Below, in pieces: positions 22,886 through 29,047 of a stretch of 29,047 nt of DNA. This DNA is from a virus, in the IMG/VR virus record IMGVR_UViG_3300022752_000292, positions 1-29,047 of that record; one strand, written 5' to 3'. Both the position numbers and the translations under genes were made by a program. Each line of letters begins with the position of its first letter. Position 1 is the first letter of the stretch. The notes below the pieces were generated by a model that saw only the letters and a program-made list of their open reading frames with translations, ran no database searches and had not been told where the DNA came from.

Positions 22886-23018
22886 TACCTTGTGCCTCCT
22901 TCGGCTGTAGGTTGTCTTCGAGTTGAGCGATCATCTGTAGAAGGATTGTGACCTCCCTCCTGACACGCTTGGCCTGCGCCTTCGCGAGTCCGACCGCCGG
23001 TCCTACTTGGTTATCCAT
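22863..23018 (-). CDS. Small helical protein (51 aa) overlapping chaperone G
   Basis: The ATG at 23018 has a GGAGG site 8 nt upstream. The frame reads MDNQVGPAVGLAKAQAKRVRREVTI and ends 23 bp inside the chaperone gene. The middle is a long amphipathic helix (LLQMIAQLEDNLQ) and the last ten residues are polar (GNEHHQDH). I do not recognise it. A good ribosome site and correct orientation in a tightly packed region support it, and a tail assembly role is inferred from position. Because it crosses the ribosome site of chaperone G, its translation may open or regulate that gene. Confidence 0.6.
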   Translation of the reverse strand: MDNQVGPAVGLAKAQAKRVRREVTILLQMIAQLEDNLQPKEAQGNEHHQDH

Positions 23019-23045
23019 GTGCCGGTCCTCCCGGCTGTTGGGTTA

Positions 23046-24293
23046 CTAGGCTGCTGTTGAGACTTGGTTCTTCACGATCGCGGTGACCGGAAGAGCTGCG
23101 CCCGTCGTGGAGTAGAACCGCTGCGCCTGTGCGCGAACGCTGACCACGATCGGGTCACCGTTGGGGTTCGGCTCGACAGGGAAGGCTTCGTAGGCGACGC
23201 TCGGCAGGTGGAACGCGATGCTGTTGTTCGTGCTCTTGCCGAAGGTGAACACCATCGGAGTGGTGAAGATCGTCGTGCTGGCAGTGGTGCCGGTGGCGCT
23301 GCCGTAGAAGAAGCTGTTGTAGTCGTTGAGGTTCTCGAGGACGATGTCGAACGAGAGGTTGACTTCACGCTGAGCAGCGACGAGATCGTAGGGCACGATC
23401 GAGTCGGTCTGCTGAATGTTGACATTGTTGTTCACCGAGAGCTCGAACGAACGGACGAGGCGGGAAGCGGTCCCGCCGGTGACCTGACCGGTCGTGGTCG
23501 ACGCCGTTCCGCCAAAGGCGACCGATGCGCCGGTGCCGCTGAGGTCGTTGAAGTTGTAGACCGCGCTGGTGTCGACCGAAACGCTCGAGGTGTTGGTTGG
23601 CTCAGTGGCCGAGCGCGAAGGCGTGAGACCCATGATCGAGGCGCTGATCGTAAGCGGGGCGCCGGCCTCGCCCTTGACCGTGAGCTCACTGACCTGACAG
23701 TCGGTGAACTGCTCGTAGAGGACATTGTCCTGATTGCGCCAGAAGGTGAAGTAGGGCAGGCCGCTGGACGGGGTGATGGTGTGCGTGAAGTTCGGGTTTG
23801 TGCCCGAGACCGTGTCGGTACCGATGCCGGCAGTCAGCAGGACATGGGCGTAAGAGTCGCGAGCGTAGGCCTCGATGGTGCCCTCGGCGCCGGTGCGCAC
23901 GAGGTAAGTAAGACCCATGTCGCGGCTCGAGTCGGTCTCGGAAAGGTTGGCCGTCTCGCGAGTCGGCATGATGCCGCCTCCGGAGAACGGAGCCTTGGTG
24001 GCTGCGGTCGCCGGAGCGGACGAGGTGAAGGTCAGGACTGCGTTGTTGGCGATCGTCTGCGTGGAGCTGAGAGTGAGCGTGTTGGTTGCAGGGACGATGG
24101 TCGAGACAGTGGGGTTGCCGGTGACGCCGGTGCCGGAGACCGTCTGGCCGACGGAGATGCCGATGACGGAGTTGACTACTACCGTCGCGCTAGCCGAGAC
24201 GGCGCCGTTGACCGTTGCCGTGGCCGGGATAGAAATGCGGCCGGTCTGCTTCGCAGCGGCCCACCATGCGACATTACCCTTGAGTCCGGCCAT
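23046..24293 (-). CDS. Major tail tube protein with inserted beta domain (415 aa)
   Basis: The C-terminal two thirds match a siphovirus tail tube protein: ETDSSRDMGLTYLVRTGAEGTIEAYARD, PYFTFWRNQDNVLYEQFTDCQVSELTVKGEAG, LTISASIMGL, then SFELSVNNNVNIQQTDSIVPYDLVAAQREVNLSFD. Residues about 25-95 are a separate Val/Thr/Ser-rich beta repeat (VVNSVIGISVGQTVSGTGVTG, TLTLSSTQTIANNAVLTFTSS), a type often inserted in phage virion proteins. It would probably lie on the outside of the tube. It is 3 bp downstream of the preceding small gene. Large, mostly polar, and without signal peptide, as expected for the most abundant tail protein. Confidence 0.85.
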   Translation of the reverse strand: MAGLKGNVAWWAAAKQTGRISIPATATVNGAVSASATVVVNSVIGISVGQTVSGTGVTGNPTVSTIVPATNTLTLSSTQTIANNAVLTFTSSAPATAATKAPFSGGGIMPTRETANLSETDSSRDMGLTYLVRTGAEGTIEAYARDSYAHVLLTAGIGTDTVSGTNPNFTHTITPSSGLPYFTFWRNQDNVLYEQFTDCQVSELTVKGEAGAPLTISASIMGLTPSRSATEPTNTSSVSVDTSAVYNFNDLSGTGASVAFGGTASTTTGQVTGGTASRLVRSFELSVNNNVNIQQTDSIVPYDLVAAQREVNLSFDIVLENLNDYNSFFYGSATGTTASTTIFTTPMVFTFGKSTNNSIAFHLPSVAYEAFPVEPNPNGDPIVVSVRAQAQRFYSTTGAALPVTAIVKNQVSTAA

Positions 24294-24296
24294 GTG

Positions 24297-24488
24297 TTAC
24301 TTGCTCTCCTTTACGGGCTTGGAAGGTGCGTCCTCGGTCTCGACGACCGACGGGACGAGGCGAAGCTCTGCAGCGAGCCCTTCGTCAACAGAGACAGAGC
24401 CGGATGCGGGAACATCCACATTTCCGGCCGGTGTGCTGATCGAAAGAGCGCCCTCGGGGGCGTCCGTCGACTTAGTGAAATTCGGCAT
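24297..24488 (-). CDS. Small acidic protein between tail terminator and tail tube (63 aa)
   Basis: The product is MPNFTKSTDAPEGALS followed by a Val/Ser-rich beta-like middle (GNVDVPASGSVSVDEG) and a flexible end rich in Pro, Glu and Lys (VVETEDAPSKPVKESK). It stops 3 bp before the tail tube gene. I do not recognise a family. Its small size, place and polar tail suggest a minor head-tail or tail completion protein. The end resembles that of the 50-residue gene at 26294 (VVE then AP and Lys). Confidence 0.65.
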   Translation of the reverse strand: MPNFTKSTDAPEGALSISTPAGNVDVPASGSVSVDEGLAAELRLVPSVVETEDAPSKPVKESK

Positions 24489-24517
24489 GAACAGAATAGT
24501 ACGAGTTGCCGTGACAG

Positions 24518-24949
24518 CTAGAACGCCGGATTGGCTCCGCGAGCGGTGACTGAGGCGATGAACCTAGTGCAGTTGCCGGCCGGGTCGTCGCCGTACTGAA
24601 TTTCGTCGAGCTGAAACCACCAGACCTCCGAGGTGCCGGTCTGCTGGTAGTTGGCGATGGCCTGCCTGAAACGCCATGCGTAGGACTCGATCGTAGTCGG
24701 ATCGACAATGTCGTTGGGGTCCGTCTCTGTGTTCCAGTGTCCGTAGAACTGGACAGTCAGCCCGGTCAACAGCTCCATCCTGTCGGAGCTGTTGGGGATC
24801 TCGCTGTCAGGGGAGACGCCGATGACCGCTCCGTCGAAGCCGAGCGATATGTCGAGCCGGTCGGGTCGAATCGCGAAGCCCTCGGCCTCGAACTCGTCGG
24901 CGAGGATCTGCATCAGTGTGGTGCGGGCTGCTGTAGCTGGACTGCTCAT
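24518..24949 (-). CDS. Tail terminator-like protein (143 aa)
   Basis: The gene follows the gp10-like connector gene and comes before the tail tube, the usual place of the tail terminator. The sequence is a mixed alpha/beta fold: TTLMQILADEFEAEGFAIR, LTGLTVQFYGHWNTETDP, SYAWRFRQAIANYQQTG and TRFIASVTARGANPAF. Such proteins cap the growing tail tube and bind the head. Its ATG overlaps the preceding stop by 4 bp (ATGA). Identity comes mainly from order and size; motifs are loose in this family. Confidence 0.72.
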   Translation of the reverse strand: MSSPATAARTTLMQILADEFEAEGFAIRPDRLDISLGFDGAVIGVSPDSEIPNSSDRMELLTGLTVQFYGHWNTETDPNDIVDPTTIESYAWRFRQAIANYQQTGTSEVWWFQLDEIQYGDDPAGNCTRFIASVTARGANPAF

Positions 24950-25581
24950 AGCGGCTTTTTGCCTCCGCGAGACTCACTCATACGAGCCTTGGTGAAGACA
25001 CTCCTGCTTCCGGAGGTCAGCCCGCCTCCGTGGGTAAGTTCGAACCCGCCGCCGGTCACCCGGTTCCAAAGCTCGATCTTGCCCCAGTCGATGCTCGGCC
25101 GAATGTACGGCTGGGGAGCGTTGCCGGGGTGGTTGACGGCCGGGACATTCAGGTCGCCCTTGCGTGGTCCATGGTGGCCGACGAAGGTGATGCCGCCATT
25201 AGTCCAAGTCTTGCCGACCCGGACCCTTGGCTTGCCGACGATCGGGTGGTTATCGGGAACTCCGAACTCGATCGCCTCCCAGTGATCAGCAGTTCCGCTT
25301 GCGTTCCACTCGACTCCGCCGCCCTTGTCGGTCTCGTAAGGCACGATGTTTGACTTGAGGCGGCCGCGAGGACGCTTCTTGGAAAAGATCCTTCTCGGTG
25401 ACTTGATGTTGCCAATCGGAGCGCGGGCCTCCATCACATCGGCGGTATCCTTGGCGACCGAGTAGGCCGCCAGCTTCGCCTCCTCCGGAAGCTCGATGAA
25501 GCGCCACTTGTTGCGCCAGTAGACCCGACCGGCGTCGTCCTGATTGGCGTTCAGCTCAATGAACGACTTGTGCCTAGCCAC
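24946..25581 (-). CDS. HK97 gp10-like head-tail joining protein (211 aa)
   Basis: The sequence is basic and polar: MARHKSFIELNANQDDAGR, then LPEEAKLAAYSVAKDTADVMEARAPIG near 35-60, where HK97 gp10-type proteins have the helix that precedes ARAPVRTG-like residues. SPRRIFSKKRPRGRLKSNI and the later HPGNAPQPYIRPSID also fit that family, whose members end with P-x-x-x-R-P motifs before the last helix. The GTG start at 25581 overlaps the preceding stop by one base. It likely joins the connector and tail. It is somewhat longer than many family members. Confidence 0.75.
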   Translation of the reverse strand: MARHKSFIELNANQDDAGRVYWRNKWRFIELPEEAKLAAYSVAKDTADVMEARAPIGNIKSPRRIFSKKRPRGRLKSNIVPYETDKGGGVEWNASGTADHWEAIEFGVPDNHPIVGKPRVRVGKTWTNGGITFVGHHGPRKGDLNVPAVNHPGNAPQPYIRPSIDWGKIELWNRVTGGGFELTHGGGLTSGSRSVFTKARMSESRGGKKPL

Positions 25582-26210
25582 TAGAGCCTCAGTCGTTGGT
25601 ACGGCGCGAGCAGTGCCTGCGCGCGCTCGGGGATAGCGCAGTCAAACGGCGCGGGCATCTGGATGCTGTAGGAGCCATAGTTCTGCGACATGTAGGGCTT
25701 AGGCGACTCGGCCATCGCAGCGGCGGTGTAAACAGCGGCCTGCTGGATGTCGTCGGGAATGATCGGCCAGCCCCAGTCGGCGGTGATCTTTACCGTCAGC
25801 AGCCGGGTGATTGGGTTGGCGTACAGGTAGTAGGTGTCGAGCCCCCAAGTAAAGCCCATCGCCGGGCTGATGCCATACGCCGGCGCCAGCTCGACCCAGA
25901 AGTTGACTGGCGAGCGACGGAAGGGATGTGCGAGAAACTCCTTGGGGGTAAGGACGCGGTCGGCTACCGTGACCTGCGTGATCGAGCCGCTGGCGCAGTC
26001 GTCAATCTCGAGAACGCCGCTGCCGTCATAGATGAACGAGCGCTCTTCCGTGACAAGGGCCGTGCCGAAGTCGCGGTCGAGGTAGGTGCGGATCGCCGAG
26101 GATGCGCTGCTGATTGCCTGCTCCAGCCTGATGTCCTTGGTGGTATCCGTGTAAGGAATACCGAGCGAGTCCTTGAGCTGGTTGAGCGTGATGATCTCAC
26201 TCTGAGCCAT
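25581..26210 (-). CDS. Head-tail connector, gp6-like adaptor (209 aa)
   Basis: The start of the protein has the gp6-like connector pattern: IITLNQLKDSLGIPYTDTTKDIRLEQAISSASSAIRTYLDRDFG. A beta part follows (ERSFIYDGSGVLEIDDCASGSITQVTV) and then a helix-turn near 160 (WPIIPDDIQQAAVYTAAAMAESP). Such proteins form a ring below the portal and close the head after DNA packaging. The ATG is at 26210; a hairpin lies 29 bp upstream, between it and the preceding small gene. This assignment also agrees with its position before the gp10-like gene. Confidence 0.85.
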   Translation of the reverse strand: MAQSEIITLNQLKDSLGIPYTDTTKDIRLEQAISSASSAIRTYLDRDFGTALVTEERSFIYDGSGVLEIDDCASGSITQVTVADRVLTPKEFLAHPFRRSPVNFWVELAPAYGISPAMGFTWGLDTYYLYANPITRLLTVKITADWGWPIIPDDIQQAAVYTAAAMAESPKPYMSQNYGSYSIQMPAPFDCAIPERAQALLAPYQRLRL

Positions 26211-26238
26211 AAGACGAGTCTACGGTCGCCAACGACAA

Positions 26239-26266
26239 CGACCCCCGGCTGTTAGGCCGAGGGTCG
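26239..26266. terminator. Hairpin between capsid and connector genes
   Basis: CGACCCCCGGC (26239-26249) pairs with GCCGAGGGTCG (26256-26266) with one mismatch around a 6-nt loop. On the - strand it is followed by TTGTCGTT. It lies downstream of the major capsid gene and could end part of the transcripts, keeping capsid mRNA more abundant than that of the connector and tail genes. No clean U-tract. Confidence 0.55.
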
Positions 26267-26293
26267 CCGTTGATGGAACTTGCCGCTGTGCGA

Positions 26294-26446
26294 CTACTTC
26301 TTGGCCTTGGGGGCAGGTGCCTCTTCGACGACGGGCGTCTCGAGGAGCTGCACCGCAAGGGGGCTGTTGGGGTCGACGACATGGGTGTCGAGAACAGTCG
26401 CGCTGAACTCGGCCTCCTTGACGACCGGAGTCTTGGCGTCAGCCAT
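26294..26446 (-). CDS. Small protein downstream of the major capsid gene (50 aa)
   Basis: The ATG at 26446 lies 16 bp after the capsid stop, with GGAG directly before it and a GGGGG run further upstream. The product starts MADAKTPVVKEAEFSATV, has an amphipathic middle (HVVDPNSPLAVQLLE) and a flexible end (VVEEAPAPKAKK). I do not recognise it. Small genes here often code head decoration or completion proteins, but no domain supports a particular role. The same type of Pro-Ala-Lys end occurs in the protein coded at 24297. Confidence 0.65.
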   Translation of the reverse strand: MADAKTPVVKEAEFSATVLDTHVVDPNSPLAVQLLETPVVEEAPAPKAKK

Positions 26447-26462
26447 CTCCAGAACCCCCCGA

Positions 26463-27836
26463 TCAGCCTGCCGCGAGGCCTGCGCCGCTGATCACGGAGA
26501 AGGCCTTCGGGTAGCGGGCTGCCGTGAAGCCGACGCGCTCCTCCGCCCTGAACACAGTCTGGTTCGAGGAGAAGTAGACATGCGGCGACTGATCCACGGT
26601 GATGCCCTGACGGTCGAGGATCAGAGCCTCGGAGAAGTTACCGACAATGACACGGGACTCGTTGGTGCCTGTGCCGAGGTTGGTCGGCATGTTCTTGGTC
26701 AGGACGACCGGCAGGCCGAACAGCTCTCCGCCCGGCAGGGCATCGTTGCCCCTGCGGCCGAAGCTGGTCGAGCCAGCCCCGATCAGGTAGGTCGACGGCG
26801 AGGTCGACTCCCGGGCCTTCACGATGCGCGCCCAAGTGCGGGGGTGCATCAGGATGTGGCTCGGGTTGCCCTGATAGTTGGTCTGGACATCGACGATTCC
26901 CTGCACGATCGCGTCGAGCAGATCCGGAATCGTCGTCGAGGTCAGCGTCGTCGAGTTGACTCCGCTGGTGCCGAGGATGCCGGTCGGCTGGCCGGAACCG
27001 GACCCGTTGATGAACGCGATCTCTTCGAGCGTCGCGAGACGCTTGGCGAGGTCGCTGATGATCAGCGAGTCGATCGAGGTGCGAGCGTCCGCAAGGAGCT
27101 GGTTCGAGATGATCCCGAGTCCAGCGGCCGTGAACACATTCGCCGTGATCTGCCCGAAGGCGAGATCCTGATTCGGCTTGGTCGCAAGCTCGGCGACCCA
27201 TCCGGCGGTCGTGCCCTGAGTGACGGACGCGATCTGGATGGACGAGCTGTCGACGGAGACCGACGAACAGAGCGAACGCACGACTGCTGCCTGCTCACGC
27301 AGAACGATCAGCTCAGAGCTGATCTCCGGCGGAACGAGGTAGCCACCGGTCGACGAGTAAGTCGCCTGCGCGGTGATCGTGCCTTCGGTCATGGCCTTTC
27401 CGCCCCACGCCTTGGCCATACGGCCATGCGCAGCAGCGTCGCCCTTGTTGGCGGCGAGGATGTCGGCGAAGAAGCTGTGAGGCTCCTCGTCGGATCCGAG
27501 GGACTTGCGACGGTAGACGGGCTCGTCAGCGGCAGCGTCAACAGGCACGCCTCCGAAGTCGAAGTCGACCGGCTTGCGGAGAGCCTCGATGGTGCTGGTC
27601 AGCGTGCTGACCTGCTCCTTGAGACCCTTCATCTCGCGCTCCTTGACCTGAGCGTCACGCTCAGAGGTGAGCGCTTCGAGGGCGGGCTTGATCTCGGTGT
27701 CGAGTTCGTCCCGCAGGGACTTTGCGTCGGCGGGGTCGGCCGTCTCTGCACGGTCGAGAAGGGCTGCGGCCTTGGCCTGCAGATCCTCGAGGCGAGCGGC
27801 GAGATCCTCGTCACGCGGCTGGGTGGAATCGGACAT
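26463..27836 (-). CDS. Major capsid protein, HK97 family, with delta-domain (457 aa)
   Basis: Residues 1-110 are a charged coiled coil (DEDLAARLEDLQAKAAALLDRAE), the scaffold-like delta domain removed by the protease. The shell domain is HK97-like: STGGYLVPPEISSELIVLREQAAVVRSLC, AGWVAELATKPNQDLAFGQITANVFT, and LEEIAFINGSGSGQPTGILG near 290. The rest contains LMHPRTWARIVKA and the end FTAARYPKAFSVISGAG. Hundreds of copies build the icosahedral head. An AGGAG site lies 10 nt before the ATG after an unusually A-rich leader. The protease is coded just upstream and the connectors downstream. Confidence 0.95.
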   Translation of the reverse strand: MSDSTQPRDEDLAARLEDLQAKAAALLDRAETADPADAKSLRDELDTEIKPALEALTSERDAQVKEREMKGLKEQVSTLTSTIEALRKPVDFDFGGVPVDAAADEPVYRRKSLGSDEEPHSFFADILAANKGDAAAHGRMAKAWGGKAMTEGTITAQATYSSTGGYLVPPEISSELIVLREQAAVVRSLCSSVSVDSSSIQIASVTQGTTAGWVAELATKPNQDLAFGQITANVFTAAGLGIISNQLLADARTSIDSLIISDLAKRLATLEEIAFINGSGSGQPTGILGTSGVNSTTLTSTTIPDLLDAIVQGIVDVQTNYQGNPSHILMHPRTWARIVKARESTSPSTYLIGAGSTSFGRRGNDALPGGELFGLPVVLTKNMPTNLGTGTNESRVIVGNFSEALILDRQGITVDQSPHVYFSSNQTVFRAEERVGFTAARYPKAFSVISGAGLAAG

Positions 27837-27846
27837 TTGTCCTAAT

Positions 27847-27851
27847 CTCCT
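27847..27851 (-). promoter_or_regulatory. Ribosome binding site of the major capsid gene
   Basis: AGGAG on the - strand is 10 nt before the capsid ATG. The 109-bp gap upstream of the gene is rich in A and T (AACAAGACAAAACAAGATC), unlike the rest of the window, so the leader should be unstructured. Such leaders favour very high translation, which fits the most abundant virion protein. I see no clear promoter in the gap. Confidence 0.6.
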
Positions 27852-27945
27852 ATTGGTTGAACTGATCTTGTTTTGTCTTGTTACTGCTAGGCCATCAGTT
27901 ATCGCCGCGTGACGCAGGTCATACAGATAGTCAGGAAAAAGCTAC

Positions 27946-28815
27946 TCAGCGCTGTGACAGAAGGTCCAGCGCGTCCTCGAAAGTGTCGAGGGCGGAGAGG
28001 TCCAAGTGGGGCGCGGCCTCGGGCTCGAGAGCCTTGCCAACGACCGTTCCGAGCGTCCGGGGGTTGACCGGAGTCGGGGTGAGAGAGATCTCTACGAGGT
28101 CGATTTCGTTGATTAGCGTGCGGCCGCGTTCGACTGCCTTCTTGAAGAAGCCGCCGATCGAGAACCCGCGAAGCGTGCCCTTAGCGACCTGACGAAAGCG
28201 GTTGGCTGCCTCGGTGCCCGGCTCGGGCTGATCGACGCGGGCCTTGATCCACAAGCCCTTACCGTCGACGCGGGCCTCGACTACCTGACCCATCGCCTCG
28301 GACATCTTGTGGTGGTAACAGAGGATCGGGTTCTTCATGTAGGAGTCAAGCGCCTTCTGCAGGGCGCCCGGTGCGATGTACTCGCCGTCGCGGTCGATGT
28401 CGAAGTCGGAGGCGTAGCCCTCGATGTAGAGGTCGCCGTCCTCCTCGACTGCTTTGCCTTGCAAGGCAAAACCCCACAAGAACTCGACCGACTTGCCAGC
28501 GGGCTTGGCCTGCATCTGCTTGACGACCGAGGCGGCCCACCTGCGACCGGCGTTGCCACCCCACAGCATCCATGCGGTCCGCCACGGAGAGGGGCCGGAG
28601 CCGCCGTCGTCGGGGCGCGTCTTGTCGTGGCGCTCGAAGAACGAGTACATCCGCTTGACATGCTCGTCGGTCAGCGAGGCGCCCGAAGCGATCTTGCGGG
28701 CGCGGGCTACGGTCGCTGATTCGAGGCCGTCGCCGCCCTCGCCATTCGCGTACATCTCAAGTCCGCGACGTGCTGCAGAGCGCACCGCCTGCGGGGGAGT
28801 GTGACCGGAAGCCAT
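27946..28815 (-). CDS. Prohead protease with N-terminal phage accessory domain (289 aa)
   Basis: Residues about 1-95 form a known accessory module of phage head proteases: PPQAVRSAARRGLEMYANG, GGDGLESATVARARKIASG, DEHVKRMYSFFERH and TAWMLWGGNAGRRWA. From about 110 on comes the HK97-type serine protease: the catalytic His is in ILCYHHKMSEAMGQ near 168 and the Ser in TLRGFSIGGFF near 218. It cuts delta domains from the capsid during head maturation and is itself lost. It precedes the capsid gene by 109 bp. The start at 28815 lacks a good Shine-Dalgarno and may depend on coupling with the micro-ORF upstream. One ACGT lies in its first 20 codons. Confidence 0.9.
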   Translation of the reverse strand: MASGHTPPQAVRSAARRGLEMYANGEGGDGLESATVARARKIASGASLTDEHVKRMYSFFERHDKTRPDDGGSGPSPWRTAWMLWGGNAGRRWAASVVKQMQAKPAGKSVEFLWGFALQGKAVEEDGDLYIEGYASDFDIDRDGEYIAPGALQKALDSYMKNPILCYHHKMSEAMGQVVEARVDGKGLWIKARVDQPEPGTEAANRFRQVAKGTLRGFSIGGFFKKAVERGRTLINEIDLVEISLTPTPVNPRTLGTVVGKALEPEAAPHLDLSALDTFEDALDLLSQR

Positions 28816-28819
28816 GAAC

Positions 28820-28882
28820 CTATTGTGGCGCTGGGCTTGTCAGCGGGATCAGCGCGCCGCACGCTAGGCAACTGGTGTTCAT
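28820..28882 (-). CDS. 20-residue micro-ORF with a CxxC motif
   Basis: The ATG at 28882 overlaps the stop of the upstream partial gene (TGATG), and its TAG is 4 bp before the protease ATG. The product starts MNTSCLACGALIP. The CLACG motif is what the first half of a zinc ribbon or HNH-type protein would look like, but the frame stops at once. It may be a translational link to the protease gene, or a remnant of a small zinc protein. Weak support beyond spacing. Confidence 0.3.
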   Translation of the reverse strand: MNTSCLACGALIPLTSPAPQ

Positions 28883-29047
28883 CAGGCGGCGCGAAGTGAG
28901 AACACGTAACTCGTGCTGGTAAGCGTGGAAGCAGTCCCAGCCGTGAATGTTGATGGCAGCGCGCCCGTCGTATTGCTGGCGTTACTGACTAGGGCAATGA
29001 TGTACCCGGCGTTTTGCGCAAGGCTGGTTGGTGTGATCACCGGCCAT
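28882..29047 (-). CDS. Small virion-like protein, cut by the right edge (54 aa visible)
   Basis: The frame enters from the right edge and ends at 28882. It reads VITPTSLAQNAGYIIALVS, then a Thr/Ser/Ala-rich part (TFTAGTASTLTSTSYVFSLR) ending in RAA. This is typical of a small beta-rich structural protein. It could start at a GTG at 29040 or beyond the window. It lies upstream of the protease on the late strand, between it and the presumed portal gene. It contains the second ACGT of the window, at 28904, in a TAC-GTG pair. Confidence 0.55.
   Translation of the reverse strand, partial: WPVITPTSLAQNAGYIIALVSNASNTTGALPSTFTAGTASTLTSTSYVFSLRAA

Noticed and set aside
23064-24521. Long + strand frames opposite the tail genes (also at 14431, 26280 and 17175)
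   Set aside because: They arise from the third-position GC bias of the - strand genes; their products are Arg/Gly/Asp-rich without domains, and the opposite strand codes recognisable virion proteins.
13800-29047. The late genes as a prophage or foreign island joined to the left half
   Set aside because: Base composition, codon use and the ACGT loss are the same on both sides of 13.7 kb, and no attachment-site repeat or integrase is visible.

Overview
This window looks like part of the genome of a tailed double-stranded DNA phage (Caudoviricetes, siphovirus-like), free or integrated. It carries a family A DNA polymerase, a primase, a terminase, an HK97-type capsid set, a 1306-residue tape measure protein, and a lysis pair. 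The DNA is GC-rich with strong C/G third-position bias. GTG and TTG starts are frequent, and most hairpins between genes lack a U-tract. This suits a high-GC host, perhaps an actinobacterium, but the sequence alone does not settle the host. I found no integrase, tRNA, CRISPR array or insertion sequence.

Left half, + strand (103-13684). Two small genes come first, then a 341-bp noncoding block packed with inverted repeats (557-729). A tightly coupled replication and nucleotide operon follows: an HTH-metallophosphoesterase, a 22-residue membrane micro-ORF, a SNF2-type helicase, two small unknowns, a putative ssDNA-binding or recombination protein, a TOTE-type archaeo-eukaryotic primase, a RepA-like AAA ATPase, a DUF4406-DUF6378 fusion, a secreted 3D-domain protein, a family A polymerase and a small HTH-like protein. 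A 114-bp gap with three inverted repeats separates this operon from a RuvC-like resolvase, an HTH protein and the small and large terminase subunits.

Convergence point (13685-13806). The rightward terminase unit meets the leftward late genes here. The gap holds a near-consensus promoter aimed at a 13-bp terminator hairpin about 70 bp away. This is the layout of a free-standing small RNA gene of about 85 nt.

Right half, - strand, read from right to left: a cut-off small gene at the edge, a 20-codon CxxC micro-ORF, the prohead protease, the major capsid protein, a 50-residue protein, head-tail connectors, the tail terminator, a 63-residue protein, the tail tube protein, a 51-residue protein, the tail chaperone G with a frameshifted T extension, the tape measure, two large distal-tail proteins, a CHAP endolysin and a two-helix holin. 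The portal gene is probably just beyond the right edge.

The most striking property of the whole window is near-complete loss of the palindrome ACGT. I found two copies, where base composition predicts roughly ninety to one hundred. Both lie in the last 280 bp. Asp, Asn, His and Tyr codons before Val codons switch to their T-ending forms to avoid it. This suggests long exposure to a host restriction or modification system that recognises ACGT.
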